A stretch of 64,000 nt of DNA from NCBI GenBank assembly GCA_018806915.1, contig JAGKQI010000095.1:682001-746000 (forward strand). The letters run 5' to 3'. Positions 46,530 to 58,022 of this stretch are shown piece by piece. The translations under genes were made by a program, and so were the position numbers. The notes below the pieces were generated by a model. The model ran no database searches. It worked only from the letters and a program-made list of their open reading frames with translations, and was not told the origin of the DNA. Source of the stretch: Phytophthora colocasiae. Its lineage: Eukaryota > Oomycota > Peronosporomycetes > Peronosporales > Peronosporaceae. Numbering within the stretch: position 1 is the first letter of the stretch; every line of letters starts with the position of its first letter.

Positions 46530-47636
46530 GGTTCCGATGAACATGTCTCCGACGCACATGATTCCAGACCCTGATGAACAAGATACCAGACTCTGACATT
46601 CTGAAGTCCACCCCATACTGAAACCAAGTGTACCCAACACGACCTCACGCAATCAAGTGAAATGCAACCCACTCATCCCTGTAATGACATCATTAAGTGT
46701 CGACTCGACAAGATCCGCTGTACCGACTACCATAGTGAGCCCAAGTGAAGATTCCTGAGTTATACTGAGACCAAGTGTATATGAGAATATGGAAGATAGA
46801 AGACAGAGAGATACGAGATATGTAACCAGAGTTCAATTTATCTTGTCACGAACAAGTCTATCTGCCTGCTGCTTCTTGTAAGTATTAGGCCACGACAAAG
46901 CTTTGAGTCGTGTGATCTCTCACCTATCAAGCCCCTTTAGGTGGAGATCAGCGTAACGTAGAGACCTGAGAGGACCCACCTATTCCATTTACTAGTTGGG
47001 TCGTTTGTCTTGTCTCTAACGGTAGCCCATTTCATCTTGTACGTTTGGACAGGTTTTGGGAGCTAGACAGTCGCTCTCAAGACGCTCGGTAGACTGCTAT
47101 ATAACTGATAGTGTATTGGTTTATTTTCCCTCTATACATTAGAGGGTGGTGCGCGAAAGTTACGGGAATACCAGACAGACCAGGTGTCTGGTGAACATTT
47201 CCCTAGTTGACCTGGAGAACTAGCCCACTGCTCAAGGGCCAGGAAAGAATAAGAGCAGCTACATATTTGTATATCGGAACTCTATATTGCGGTTATCTCG
47301 GAAGTCTAATTACTGGACTTCCCATTGTATTAATTTCTCTTTTGCCTTCAGAAATCTCTGGTGTACACAAGTGTTCACCGGAAAACGTTCGACTCTCAAG
47401 CGCTCCTGTGAGGACCAGAAGGACATCCGACGGTCTACGCAAGGAACCCTCACTCTCACACAAACTCTCACGACCCCGGCGAGGGTCTCATTACCAAGAC
47501 AACGAACCTACGAGGACAGCACAAGGTAACACACGCCCACCTTGCTGTGCGACTCTGGTATCACTACCGGTAGTCACACTTCCAGGTTCGCTGTACGCCC
47601 CTGCACCGCGGTAAAAGTTGCACCGACTTCGCGACA
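46530..47636 (+). repeat. E5 5' LTR (type B), 5'-truncated
   Basis: Matches 62112-63214 and ends GCGACA at 47636. The tandem 15-bp array and outer U3 are missing, but the TATA-like box remains. Confidence 0.92.
47098..47104 (+). promoter_or_regulatory. TATA-like box of E5 5' LTR
   Basis: TATATAA in sense orientation, about 30 bp upstream of the CCCTCT...AGAGGG inverted repeat (about 47129-47147). It is repeated at 62680-62686 in the 3' LTR. Assignment by position only. Confidence 0.5.
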
Positions 47637-47638
47637 AC

Positions 47639-47656
47639 TGGTGCGCGTGCCCGGAT
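47639..47656 (+). other. E5 primer-binding site
   Basis: TGGTGCGCGTGCCCGGAT, two bases after the LTR, identical to E1 and E2. Confidence 0.7.
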
Positions 47657-47728
47657 CTTGGTATCGTGATATCATCGGATCTAAGAGAGTTTGAGGATAG
47701 GGTTTCCTGTCAAGCGTCTATATTCAAG

Positions 47729-50700
47729 ATGGCTTCACATGGAACTACGAGAGGAGGACGTCGGGGACGCGGTGGTCGCAGTATGGCGACACGTCAGTCG
47801 AAGCGTCTTCAAGGTCTTCCGCCTGACGAACAACCCGACTTGGATGCTGTTCAGAAGGCGGCACGCGAGAAGAGGAAGGCTGCACGTGAAAAGGAAGCAG
47901 TCGAGGAGGTGAACGTCACGGAACCGGCGGTCGAAGACCAGCCTGCTGCGGAGCCTGAAGCCCAAGAGACACCCGATGTGTCTGGCGAACAAGGTTCTGA
48001 GGAAGGTCCGTCCGAAGCTGAAGCTTCTGGTGACGAGGTGGCCACTGCCCGTGAGGGTGGTGATGAGGTGTCTGAGGGAGGCGCCGACGTGGCTGAGTCC
48101 CCGGAGGTCATTGACTTGTGTTCTGAGTCGACGACTTCTGGGAAGTCCGTGGGGGAAGTGAAGACGGAACCCGGACTGGTTGATGAACGTGTCTCGAAGA
48201 CTCCAAAGTCCGAAGACACTCCGATGTCTGATGACATGCCGATGAAGTCCGAAGATTCTCTGAAGACACCGTCTGATGAGTCTGGGAGGGCCGATTCGCT
48301 GGATGGAGAACGTGCCCTGAAGTATGTACGCCGTGAGTTCCGCCGCTGGAGGGACATGGACGCTGGAAGAATTGTTCCGCCGAATGTCGAATACGCCTGG
48401 CGAACAGCGAAGCCTGACGCAAATGTCTTTCAGAAGGCTGCGGCAGCGACGGGCGACTACATCAAGTGGCGGTGTTCTTCAGTATTTCCAGAAGACATGT
48501 GGATATCGGAGTTCTGCTTGAGGCGCCATAGTTTTGGCCGAGTCCAAGACTTGTCGTACGTCGAGATCTCGATGAGTACTCTGACGGCACCTGAATGCGT
48601 CGCTGTCCTTCAGACGATGCTGTATGAAGCGGGATTTGAGTTCCAGAACCTGCTACCGACGTGGTCTCAGACCCAAGCATCTGCTATCTTCGAACCTCAA
48701 GTGCGCAGTGTGGCGACGGAGCTTCAGAGCCGACTTTCTGAAGAACTGGTTGAGTGGGCCACTGTGACCGCAAGGTCACAGGTCAATCGACTCCCAGAAG
48801 ACACAAAAGCAGGCAACGAAGCACGTCAAGGCGAAGCTGATGGTTTATTACGCGATGGGAAGGCTGACCTACAAGGACGACAGCTGATTATGAGACTCCG
48901 GGTGACCGGACTCAGAGTCACACATAGTTCCGACGGGTCCAGCAGTGGAGAACCGCCGCAGTCCAAGCGCCTGCAGCATGATCCGCCGCGCCCGCAAGTC
49001 TCGTCGACACCATCTGCACTGTCGTCGCCGTCGCTGAGCTCGCTGCCGGTATACGAGAGTCACTCTGATAGCACTCGCTTGAAGTCTGGTGTACCAATGT
49101 CGGAAGATCGAGGTAGCTCTGTGACGACTGATGCGCCTGTGCCATGTGTTATTGGGACCTCGCGTACGTCTGATGATCACTCGTCGGGACTCCAGACCTC
49201 TCGTGGAAGTTCCACAGACTCGTCGCTGACCATGAGTCGAGGGGCATCTGCACATTTGCCGTTGTCTGTCGGAGGTCTGGCGATGATCGCCCAAGGTACT
49301 GATGCCGGAGGAATGGTCGCCGGAGAGTCTATGGGAATCCACGTGACACGAACACTGATGCCGGTGAAGTCGGAGCCCGATGACTTCGAGATGTTGGAAG
49401 AGAAGCCGGAGTTTCCAGAAGTGAAGTCCGAGAGACAGTTGTCTACCAGAGATTCTGTTCACCGGACGCCAGAAGCTCCATCATCGTCCGTCTCGAGTCA
49501 TGGGAGAAGTCACCAGAGCAGACATCAGAGTCTGAAGAACGAAGATCACCAGAAAGTGTCTTCCAGACGCTTGCGTTCCGTTGCGTCAAGCCGCACACGA
49601 AGTTCCCAGAGATCAGGCCCAGCGCAGATCGAACTGAACGCTATGCGGCAGCAACAGGAATGGCAGCGTCGAATGGAACAGGAGCAGAAGGAATTTCTGG
49701 TCAGGGAACGTCTGGAATCCATGGAGCGTGAACGTCGACGTGAACAACGAGAACTTGATACGCGCCAGCAGATCCAGATACTTACCAACCGACTACTTGA
49801 GTCTGAGAGCGCCAGACTGGAAGCTCAGAGACGCGTGGATGACTTGGAAGAACGTCGGAGTCAAGCGTCAGAGTCCAAGCTCAAGTACCATTCGAAATCG
49901 TCTGAGAGACAGGTGTCCGACGAACTAGGCTCTGGTGAACGGTTTTCTGACGTACAGCGTCTGGAGACCGAGTTTGCAGATCGCTGGAAACAACGGGAAG
50001 CCGAGGCCGAAGCCGAACGTGCGCGTTGGGCAGACGAGCTGAAACGTGACTGGATTTCGCAAATGGAGACCTTACGACAGCGGGTGCACGACGTGGAGTC
50101 GGAGCGCGACAGGGAGCGAGAGAGTTCCCAGAACATGCAGTGCTTCCAGGCCGCAGAATTGAGGAACCTTCGTGCAACATTGTCCCAAGTTCAAGGGGTC
50201 GCCCACCCTGAAGTAGCAATTTCAAGTCGGATCTCCGGTGAACATGACTCTAAACCGGCAACCGGACTTCTGGTGAACAGTCGGGATACGGAGGATTGCA
50301 CACCGGGGGTTAAGGGATCAGAAGGAGTCGCCAGTAGGGGTAGGGTTACACCCATTAAAACGACGGAGGCCTTCCATACGCCTCTTCCCCTACGGATATC
50401 GACCGACACCAAGCGCGCGAAGGCTGGAAGGCATGGCGCGGCCGCCACGACGACCCAGACGGCTCAGCGGCTCCCCTGACCGAGGTCAAGGTTGAAGGAA
50501 GGCGCCCAGCGACTCCCAGGCGCGATGGACACCGGAAACCCAGTGAAAGACGCTCCGAAGATGCTCCTCGGAAGCCTGGAAGACGCAGGAATGACCCAGA
50601 TCCTGGTGGAAGCTCCAGTGACTCAAGCTCGGACTCAAGTAATTTGTCTTCTGATGACTTGGATCCTCCGGAGGTTGTCAACCTGACTTCTGCTTCCCAT

Positions 50701-51920
50701 GGACAAGCTGGAGCGACTCTGCTGACTATGAGGCCCTTCATAAACTCAAGTGTCATCGGGGAATTTGATCCCCGAGCGACATTACGAGAACGGGCTCACT
50801 GGTGGGAGCGCTTCGTGAACATGGCATCTCAGGGAGCATGGACGAACAAGACCCGCATTCAAGAGCTCAAGCCGAAGCTCCGGTGTCTGCCAGAGATTGG
50901 TTCAACCAGCTTCCGAAGAGCGTATCCCGTGACTGGAAGGAATTGTCATCACAGTTTCGCAGGCGCTATTGCAAGGCCCGGTCATCATACTCCGAGAGAT
51001 ACTTCACGATGGAAATGAAGAGTTCCGAGACTCCGTTGGACTTCTTCTATCGCCTGAACTCGGCCGCCGGGAAAGCTGAGGTGGACTTCAGAAAATCCTC
51101 CAGACGCCTGGAGAAACACGTTCTGAGGTACATCACCAAGCTGAAGGACGAGCGTCTGAAGATTGCGTTACAAGGCAGGAAGTTCAGGAGTATCTCGGAC
51201 TTGGAATATGCTCTGCAACAGGATGAAGATGTCTGGCGAACTGCTGATCAGGATACTACGACCACCAGACATCGGGACTTCCGAGCGGACAATCTTCCAC
51301 GCGGCCAGTTTAAGCCAAAGCGTATGGGGAAGACTTACGTCGCCCGAGAAGCAGACTCAGATGACTTGGAAGATGAAGACGCTGACGTCCGAACTCAAGA
51401 GAAGGACGCCAGAACCTCGGCGTCAGAACATGATCGCGAGATGTCTGGTGTACAATCTTCGTCTGGTGTACAAGCTGCCTCTCAAGCACCTGGTGGTGCT
51501 GATTGGACTCAGACTCTGACAAACGAAGTCTACCGGGTCATGGACAACATGGGATGGCGACCGCCGCCCCAGTCTCCCAGAGGATCATCAGGTCAAGACT
51601 TCCAACATACACGTCGGGACAACCCTGACTACTGGAACAAGTTCTGTGAGAATTGTCGCCGCTCGGGTCATTCAGAAGAGAACTGTTGGCGAGACATCAT
51701 CTGCGACCGTTGTCAGGAGAAGGGTCACCCGAGCAGGATGTGCCGAGTACCGCCGTGTGAGGTTTGCGGAAAGGTGCACTCTGGGAGACCATGCGAAGAC
51801 ATCAAGACTCTGGAATCCCTCAAGAAACTAGCCCGTCAAGGTACACTGAAGGACCTGCCGGATCACCTACTGGAGAAACTCCTGGGTGACGAGGCTGACT
51901 CTAGGAAACAGTTAAACTAG
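47729..51920 (+). pseudogene. gag: E5 giant gag, two frameshifts
   Basis: Starts at ATG 47729 (MASHGTTRGG) and ends LN-stop at 51920. Very similar to the intact E2 Gag, with the same N-terminal RG patch, coiled coil, capsid-like domain and knuckles (51640-51795: CENCRRSGHSEENC, CDRCQEKGHPSRMC, CEVCGKVH). Two 1-nt losses break it: one A in CTCAAGCGG near 50466 and one C in GCTCCCGG near 50880. The 18-bp SSGVQ-coding repeat near 51450 has two units where E2 has three. Confidence 0.9.
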
Positions 51921-51956
51921 CAAGCCCGTCGGATGGGGATCCGAAACGCGCCGGGC
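51911..51956 (+). promoter_or_regulatory. Predicted -1 frameshift signal at E5 gag/pro junction
   Basis: GTTAAAC (51911-51917), then TAG (51918-51920). After a 6-nt spacer, GCCCG (51924-51928) pairs with CGGGC (51952-51956) around the inner hairpin TCGGAT (51929-51934), loop GGGG, ATCCGA (51939-51944). The -1 frame continues into protease as VKLASPSDGDPKRAG. E1 and E5 differ here mainly at synonymous sites, as expected if the stretch is translated. Confidence 0.68.
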
Positions 51957-54900
51957 AAGGCACACCCCCAGAGTTATGTGTTCTAGTGTACGTAGGACCG
52001 GAGCTGAAAACAACCCAACGTAAAAATCAACATTGCATGACCGCTTTAGCTCAAGAATCAGCCATGTCTTCAGAAATTCCGCGTCTGAGAGACAGTTCAT
52101 CGGACTTTCCGAGAGACTGTTCACCGGACTTTCCGAAGGACAATGAACCGCCTCCGGACGACACAGTCCAGTTTCGTCTGAAAGACGGAGAGTGTTATGG
52201 CTGGTTGGAGGATCACTACCCTGATCCTGCAAAGCGTGATGTGGTTATGGTACATGGCGCTGTCAATGATCATCGGACCAAGATTCTCCTGGACACCGGT
52301 GCGACTATCAACATCCTGAGTTACGACTTTGCGCGTAAGCTCGGACTCAGGCTCAAGTCACACAAACAAACAAGGGTGTCTGGGATGGGAGGCGTTCCGA
52401 CGTACATTGGTGCCAGCGCTGAAATCAAGCTGACTCTCGGACCGAGGGTGGTTTACATTGTTGATGTCTGGGTTGCGAATATCGGCGAAGATATTAACGT
52501 GCTATTAGGAATGAGATTCATGTTCGCCGCTGGTCTGAGGATCAGCGTTCGTGAGGGATTGGTATCTATGCCAGACGAAGTCGTGGTGATGATGTGCAGC
52601 TGGGAGCCTGGTGATCATATCGGCAGGAACAGGTCCATCAGACCAAGTGAAGCTGTACTCCTGAGGCCGGGTGAAGAATTTGTTGTTCGCATTGACTATG
52701 GTCCGACGAACCCACAACGAGAAGTCGTGTGGGTGGGACGTGGAGACCGTTGGGTGACTCAATTGATTTATGCAGCCCGGTCATGGCCTGTGGCGGTGCG
52801 CGTGGTGAACATCTCTGACAAGAAAACTTAGGTGAATGAATTTTCTGACGTTGCAAGGATTGTGGAGTATGGTTTTTTCCCACGACATGGTCGCTTCGTA
52901 CGGCCAGGCTCTGCAGCTTACCGTGACTGGGAAGTTTTGATTCTGGAGAACACTCCGTCACCAGAAACGAAGAGACGTTTGAAGGCTGAAGCTGACTTGG
53001 AGGATTTGATACCCCAACCTCCGTGTGTGGATCACCTGGTATACCCGTGGCCAACTAAGATCTTACAGAGCCCAAGGCTGGACAATGCTCGAGTACAGTT
53101 TGTGATGCCTACTTCGGTCCCACGAACAAAACGAGTTCGTTTCGCTTTGGATGTGGCTACGCAGACAGATGACTGGTGGATGCCGGAGAAGAGGAGACCC
53201 GAGATACCGCTGTGGACACCGGAGATTTGAAGTTGCTGTCAGAGAGAGTGACCCGGAAACATTCTGAGACCACGTCTGGAATTTCGAGTAACATTATCGA
53301 GGAGGAAGTCACCTTGAGTGTTTCTGATGAACTGTCCATGGGAGATGAGGATCCGACAGACTGTTCGTGGGACATCCCAATCCAGAGTATGCCAGGCACC
53401 CCTGTGGAAAAGCTCCGAGCTGAGTACGAGCGGTGCATGCGAGTCACGAATGAGGAATTGGATCTGGAACCCGGTGTCTACATACGGGAAGGAACAGACC
53501 TACTCTCTCAGCTACGTGACCAACTGGTTATGCTACCTGAATTGGAAGATTTGACCCCTGAATGCGACATCGATAAGGCTGATGTCGGAGTTCCCGGGAA
53601 GACGACGCCGGAGATGGAGAAGAAACTCAGGGACATCCTGAAGTATCATCGGAAAATCTTTCTGGGAGACGGCAATGCCGCACCTGCTCCGGCAAGGGGC
53701 GTGGTCTGTGACTTGGACGTGGGAGACGCTAAACCGGTTGCCCAACGTCCGAGGTCCGTCGCTCCTCACCTGATGATCAAGGTATACGAACTCCAGAAGA
53801 AGCTCCTGGAGACCGGACTCATTGAGTACTCGACTTCGCCTTGGGCATCACCAATAGTGATTGTTCTCAAGAAGAATGGTGTGGATATACGCATGTGCAT
53901 TGATTATCGAGTGGTGAATGGTTTCAACCAGTTGTCGCGCTATCCGTTGCCCCTGATAGACGATCTGTTGATTGGATTTGAGGCAGCACTGTGGTTTATG
54001 AGTCTGGATATGGCGAGTGGTTTTTGGGCTATTCGAATGACGGAGCGTGCAAGGCTGATCTCAGCGTTCATCTGCCCATTTGGACACTTCCAGTGGGTGA
54101 GAATGCCCTTCGGTCTGAAGAACGCCCCTCTGGTGTACCAGGCTATGCTGGATAACTGCCTGTGGGGGTTTGTGCGATTGTCACCTGAAGAAGAGGCCAA
54201 TGTTGATCCTGATGTGTTGGAATTCCTGAAGTTAGAGCCCCAGAACTCTGATGTACATGGTCTGATGTCTGGTGAACAACTTCAGAACTCTGATGAACAC
54301 ATGCCAGAGGTTCCGGTGCTCACCGACCAAATGACCGTCTTTCAGAGGAACATCCCAGTCCCGTCCTTCTTGGGACCGGTACTCGGTCGAAGTTCCTACA
54401 TTGACGACATTGCTCATGGGGCGCCCACCTGGGATCAACTTTGTGAAGACCTGAACGCCTTGCTTTTCAGACTCAGATACTGGAACATTTCTGTGAGCCT
54501 ACCCAAGAGCGAGTTTGGGAAGCTGACGATTCCTTATCTGTCGCATGAGATCAGTGCTGAAGGACTGAAAGCCACGCCGAAGGTCGTCAAAGGAGTGGAA
54601 GAATTGCCGTTTCCATCGACACTCAAGGGAGTACAGAGTTTCATGGGAAGTTTGAATTACTACAACAAGTTTATTGAAGACTTACCGGTGATCGCTGCTG
54701 TGCTCTACGAGTTGTCCGATGAACAGATTCGCGCCGGTCGAGATTTGGCTCGAGCGAAGGAAGCCTTTGAGATCCTGAAGCGCAAGATTATCTCGACACC
54801 GCTCCTCACACACCCAGATCGCACTAGACCTTTCGTTATTATACCTCATGCGAACCCGTGGGCTGCTTCAGCCGTCTTGGGACAGGAGTACGATGGAGTG

Positions 54901-57638
54901 ATACACCCCGTACGGTTCACTGGACGTGTGCTGAATGAGGCAGAACTCCGGTATCACATCGCAGAGAAGGAGATTCTCAGGGTTCTGGAGAACTTTCGGG
55001 CTCTGGTAAACACGAGTCCCGTGATCACGGTGTACACCAGACATTCGGTGTTGAAATGGCTCCTGTCATCCAATTCGGCTGATGGTCGGAACGTGAAGTG
55101 GGGACTGAAGTTGTCATATTGGAACCTGGAGATTCGCCGAATCCAACGAGATGAAGACGGTCTCCCAGCTATTCTTGGAGCGGGCATCACGCCCCGTGAA
55201 CACCTCGATGAGGTCTCTGAAAACCTCATCCCCGTCAAGGGGCGAGTCAAACCTCCAGCGCCCATTAGTGTGGAGATGCTAGAGGCTGACTACCGAGGTT
55301 GTGTTCTGAGTTTTGATGGTGCCGCCAAGACATCCACTCGCCTGGGAAGCTGCGGATGTGTGCTCTGGGAGCTCCCGGGGTGGAATATCCTGGAAGCCCA
55401 AGGGTTCGCTCTGAAAGACGTCACAGTGAATGACTCAGAATACTGTGGTTTGATCAATGGATTGAAGATGGCTTTGGAACGTGGTATCCGAGACTTAGTG
55501 GTTGTCGGAGACTCCCGTATCGCTATCCAGCAAGCTCAAGGACTGATCAATTGCAATCAGCCCAACCTGCAGCGGAAATTAGCCGAGTTTGAGTCTCTGA
55601 AGATCAAGTTCCAGTCTCTGAAGCTAGTGCACGTGAAGCGTGAGTTCAACCAAGCAGCGGACTATTGACGTCCAAGACTCCTGTCCTTGGTGAGTCCTGG
55701 CAAGTCCAAGACCCTGACGAACTGGCTCATCTGAAGCTGGTGTCCAAGATCCCAGAGAAGCTGATGAAGCCTCCCGAAGTGATGTCTTCTGAAGCCCCGG
55801 ACGATGTTCACCAGACCTCTGGTGAACATGATTGTACACCGGATATGGGTGACCCAGGGCCAGAGTCTGCACCCCTGCCTCACGCTGCCAGGGTGCTTGC
55901 TGCCATCACTCGTGCACGCAATCAGGGAGAAGTAGACCTACCAGACGATGTAGAAGCTCATGAACCCATGGGACCATTGGAGTTTCAGGAAGAACGCTGG
56001 CAGCGGATCAAAGTTCACCAGGCTCAAGATGTTCATCTGGCAGAACTCATCAAGTTCCTTAAGGGTGACGTGGGAGATCTACCACGACCCCGAGTAAGGA
56101 AGCTTGCCAGGATTGCCGATGATTTCATCTTGGATTCCAGAGACGTTTTGTACCGCCTCAGCCGTGCTACCAGAGAACGTCCGAGAGACATGGTTGATGA
56201 ACTCAGACTTGTGGTTCCCAGAGACTTGCATGCTGACATGCTGCACTATGCTCATGGGGATTACCAGGGTGCTCACCAGGGAATCAAACGTACGTTCGAG
56301 AAGCTGAGCTCCGAGTTCTACTGGCTTGGTATGTACGCTGATGTGGAAAGATTCGTCAAGGAGTGTATGGACTGTGCTAGCGGCAAGGGGCGTCCCCCGA
56401 ATCCTGGACCGTCGCCCGGCAACATTGAGCCCAGTCGACCTTTTGAAGTGGTGTCCATGGATTTCGTGACGCACATGCCAAAGTCCGCCAGAGGCAACAC
56501 GTTCCTGTTGTTGTTCCAAGACATGTTCTCAGGCTATGTGATGTGCAAGCCTATGAGTATCACTACGGCTCAAGATGTCGCTGAGGCCTACGAGGAACGC
56601 GTCTTCCGGAACTTCGGAGCTAGTTCCCTGATACGCCACGATCAGGACCCCCGTTTCATGAGTGAAGTGTTCAGGTGTTTCCGGGACCTGCTGGGAAGCA
56701 GACAGCGAGCAACTCTGGCGTACCGTCCTCAGGCGAACGGCCAACAAGAACGGTCTATTCAGACGGTCGTGCGCGCCATCAAGGCCTACATCGCCGAAGC
56801 TGACCAGAGTGACTGGGACGACCACGCCGAACGTCTGATGTTCGCATTGAACACTTCCTTTGACGCGACCCGTCTGGAAACACCATTTTTCCTGGTGCAC
56901 GGATGGGATGCTCATGGGACTGTGTCCGCGATGCTTGGTCCAAAACCTTCTGGTGTACAAGAGCGCACTGCTTATGAGTGGCGTCGGAAGATGCAACGAG
57001 ATTACAGCTACGCTCAAGCCTGTGCTGAAGAACTTCAGAGGAAGGCCAAGCGGAAGCGTTCTGAGGAACAGACCCGAAAGTGGAAGGAGTTGTCGGAACG
57101 TCTGAAGTCCGGATTTGCCGTCGGTGATGCCGTGTGGCTATACATCCCAAAGGTACAAACGGGGTTGAGTCGGAAACTCGCACACATGTGGCATGGTCCT
57201 TTCCGGGTTGAAGAGATGTTGGATGATTTTCGTGTGAAACTGAAGGTTGAGGACACCGGGTATCGGGTGAACCCTTGGGTTCACATAAGTCGCCTGAAAC
57301 CGAGAGCCTTGTTTCCCAGAAGACCGACTGTGGAACTTGATGTCCATGAGGATGATGACTTTGATGCAGCGCTGTTGCCAGAAGACAGTTGGGAGCCCGA
57401 CACCGAGAACGACGAATACGAAGTGGAAAAGATACTAGACACTCGGTGGAGCAAACGTACCAGGACCTCCAAGAGACTTCGCGAATACCTGGTCAAGTGG
57501 AAAGGGTACGACGAGACAGAGTGGCTACCCTTGTCAAAGCTGAATTGTGGCGCTTTGTTGTATGAGTTCAATCAGAGCGCACGAGCGCGAGCTCGTTTCC
57601 AAGCAATGCAAGCTGGAGACGATCACCCCAGAGTTTAA
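51911..57638 (+). pseudogene. pol: E5 pro-pol polyprotein, one stop and two frameshifts
   Basis: Protease LLDTGATINIL (about 52291). RT: NAPLVYQAML (about 54120), a long insertion, then YIDD (54396-54407). Degenerate retro RNase H (about 54825-55200): HAN and TRH replace the usual DAS and TDH. Second RNase H (about 55305-55680) with FDG, SEY, GDSR and AADYL intact. Integrase: HH-CC with CMDCA, then D, D, E in SMDFV, HDQDPRF and GQQERS. Chromodomain about 57415-57545 (YEVEKILD to EWLPLSKL). Damage: TGG to TAG at about 52829, one base lost near 53175, one T lost near 55665. It would otherwise encode about 1900 residues. Confidence 0.92.
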
Positions 57639-58022
57639 ACTCTGAAACTTATTCTGAGAACTCTGGTGAACATCATTGTTCACCAGACGATGTATTTCAG
57701 AGATGAGGTGTCTGAGAGACATGTCTTTCGGAAATGTGATTTCAGGGATACGTGACTCCCAGAGATGGTGATTGTTATGTGAATTTGTATGGAGATGATT
57801 TTGTGGTTGTGTGTGTATGATGGAATTTTACGAATGGATTACGATGATGCTATGAGAAGAAGATTACTGAACGACGTGTGAGGATGTTAAAAGAGAAGGT
57901 CGTCGGGGAACTATATTTGGAATTGTTACTACGCTACGATATGCAGACGACTAAGTTGTTCTGGAAGAAGAAGTGTAGTTCCCCGGAGATGTCGTGAAGA
58001 GTACACCAGACTTCTGGCGTAC
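57639..58022. other. E5 convergent spacer between pol and aORF stops
   Basis: 384 bp without a gene. It includes the palindrome with arms CTGGTGAACA/TGTTCACCAG (near 57662-57687), an AT-rich stretch and no clear terminator. Confidence 0.7.
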
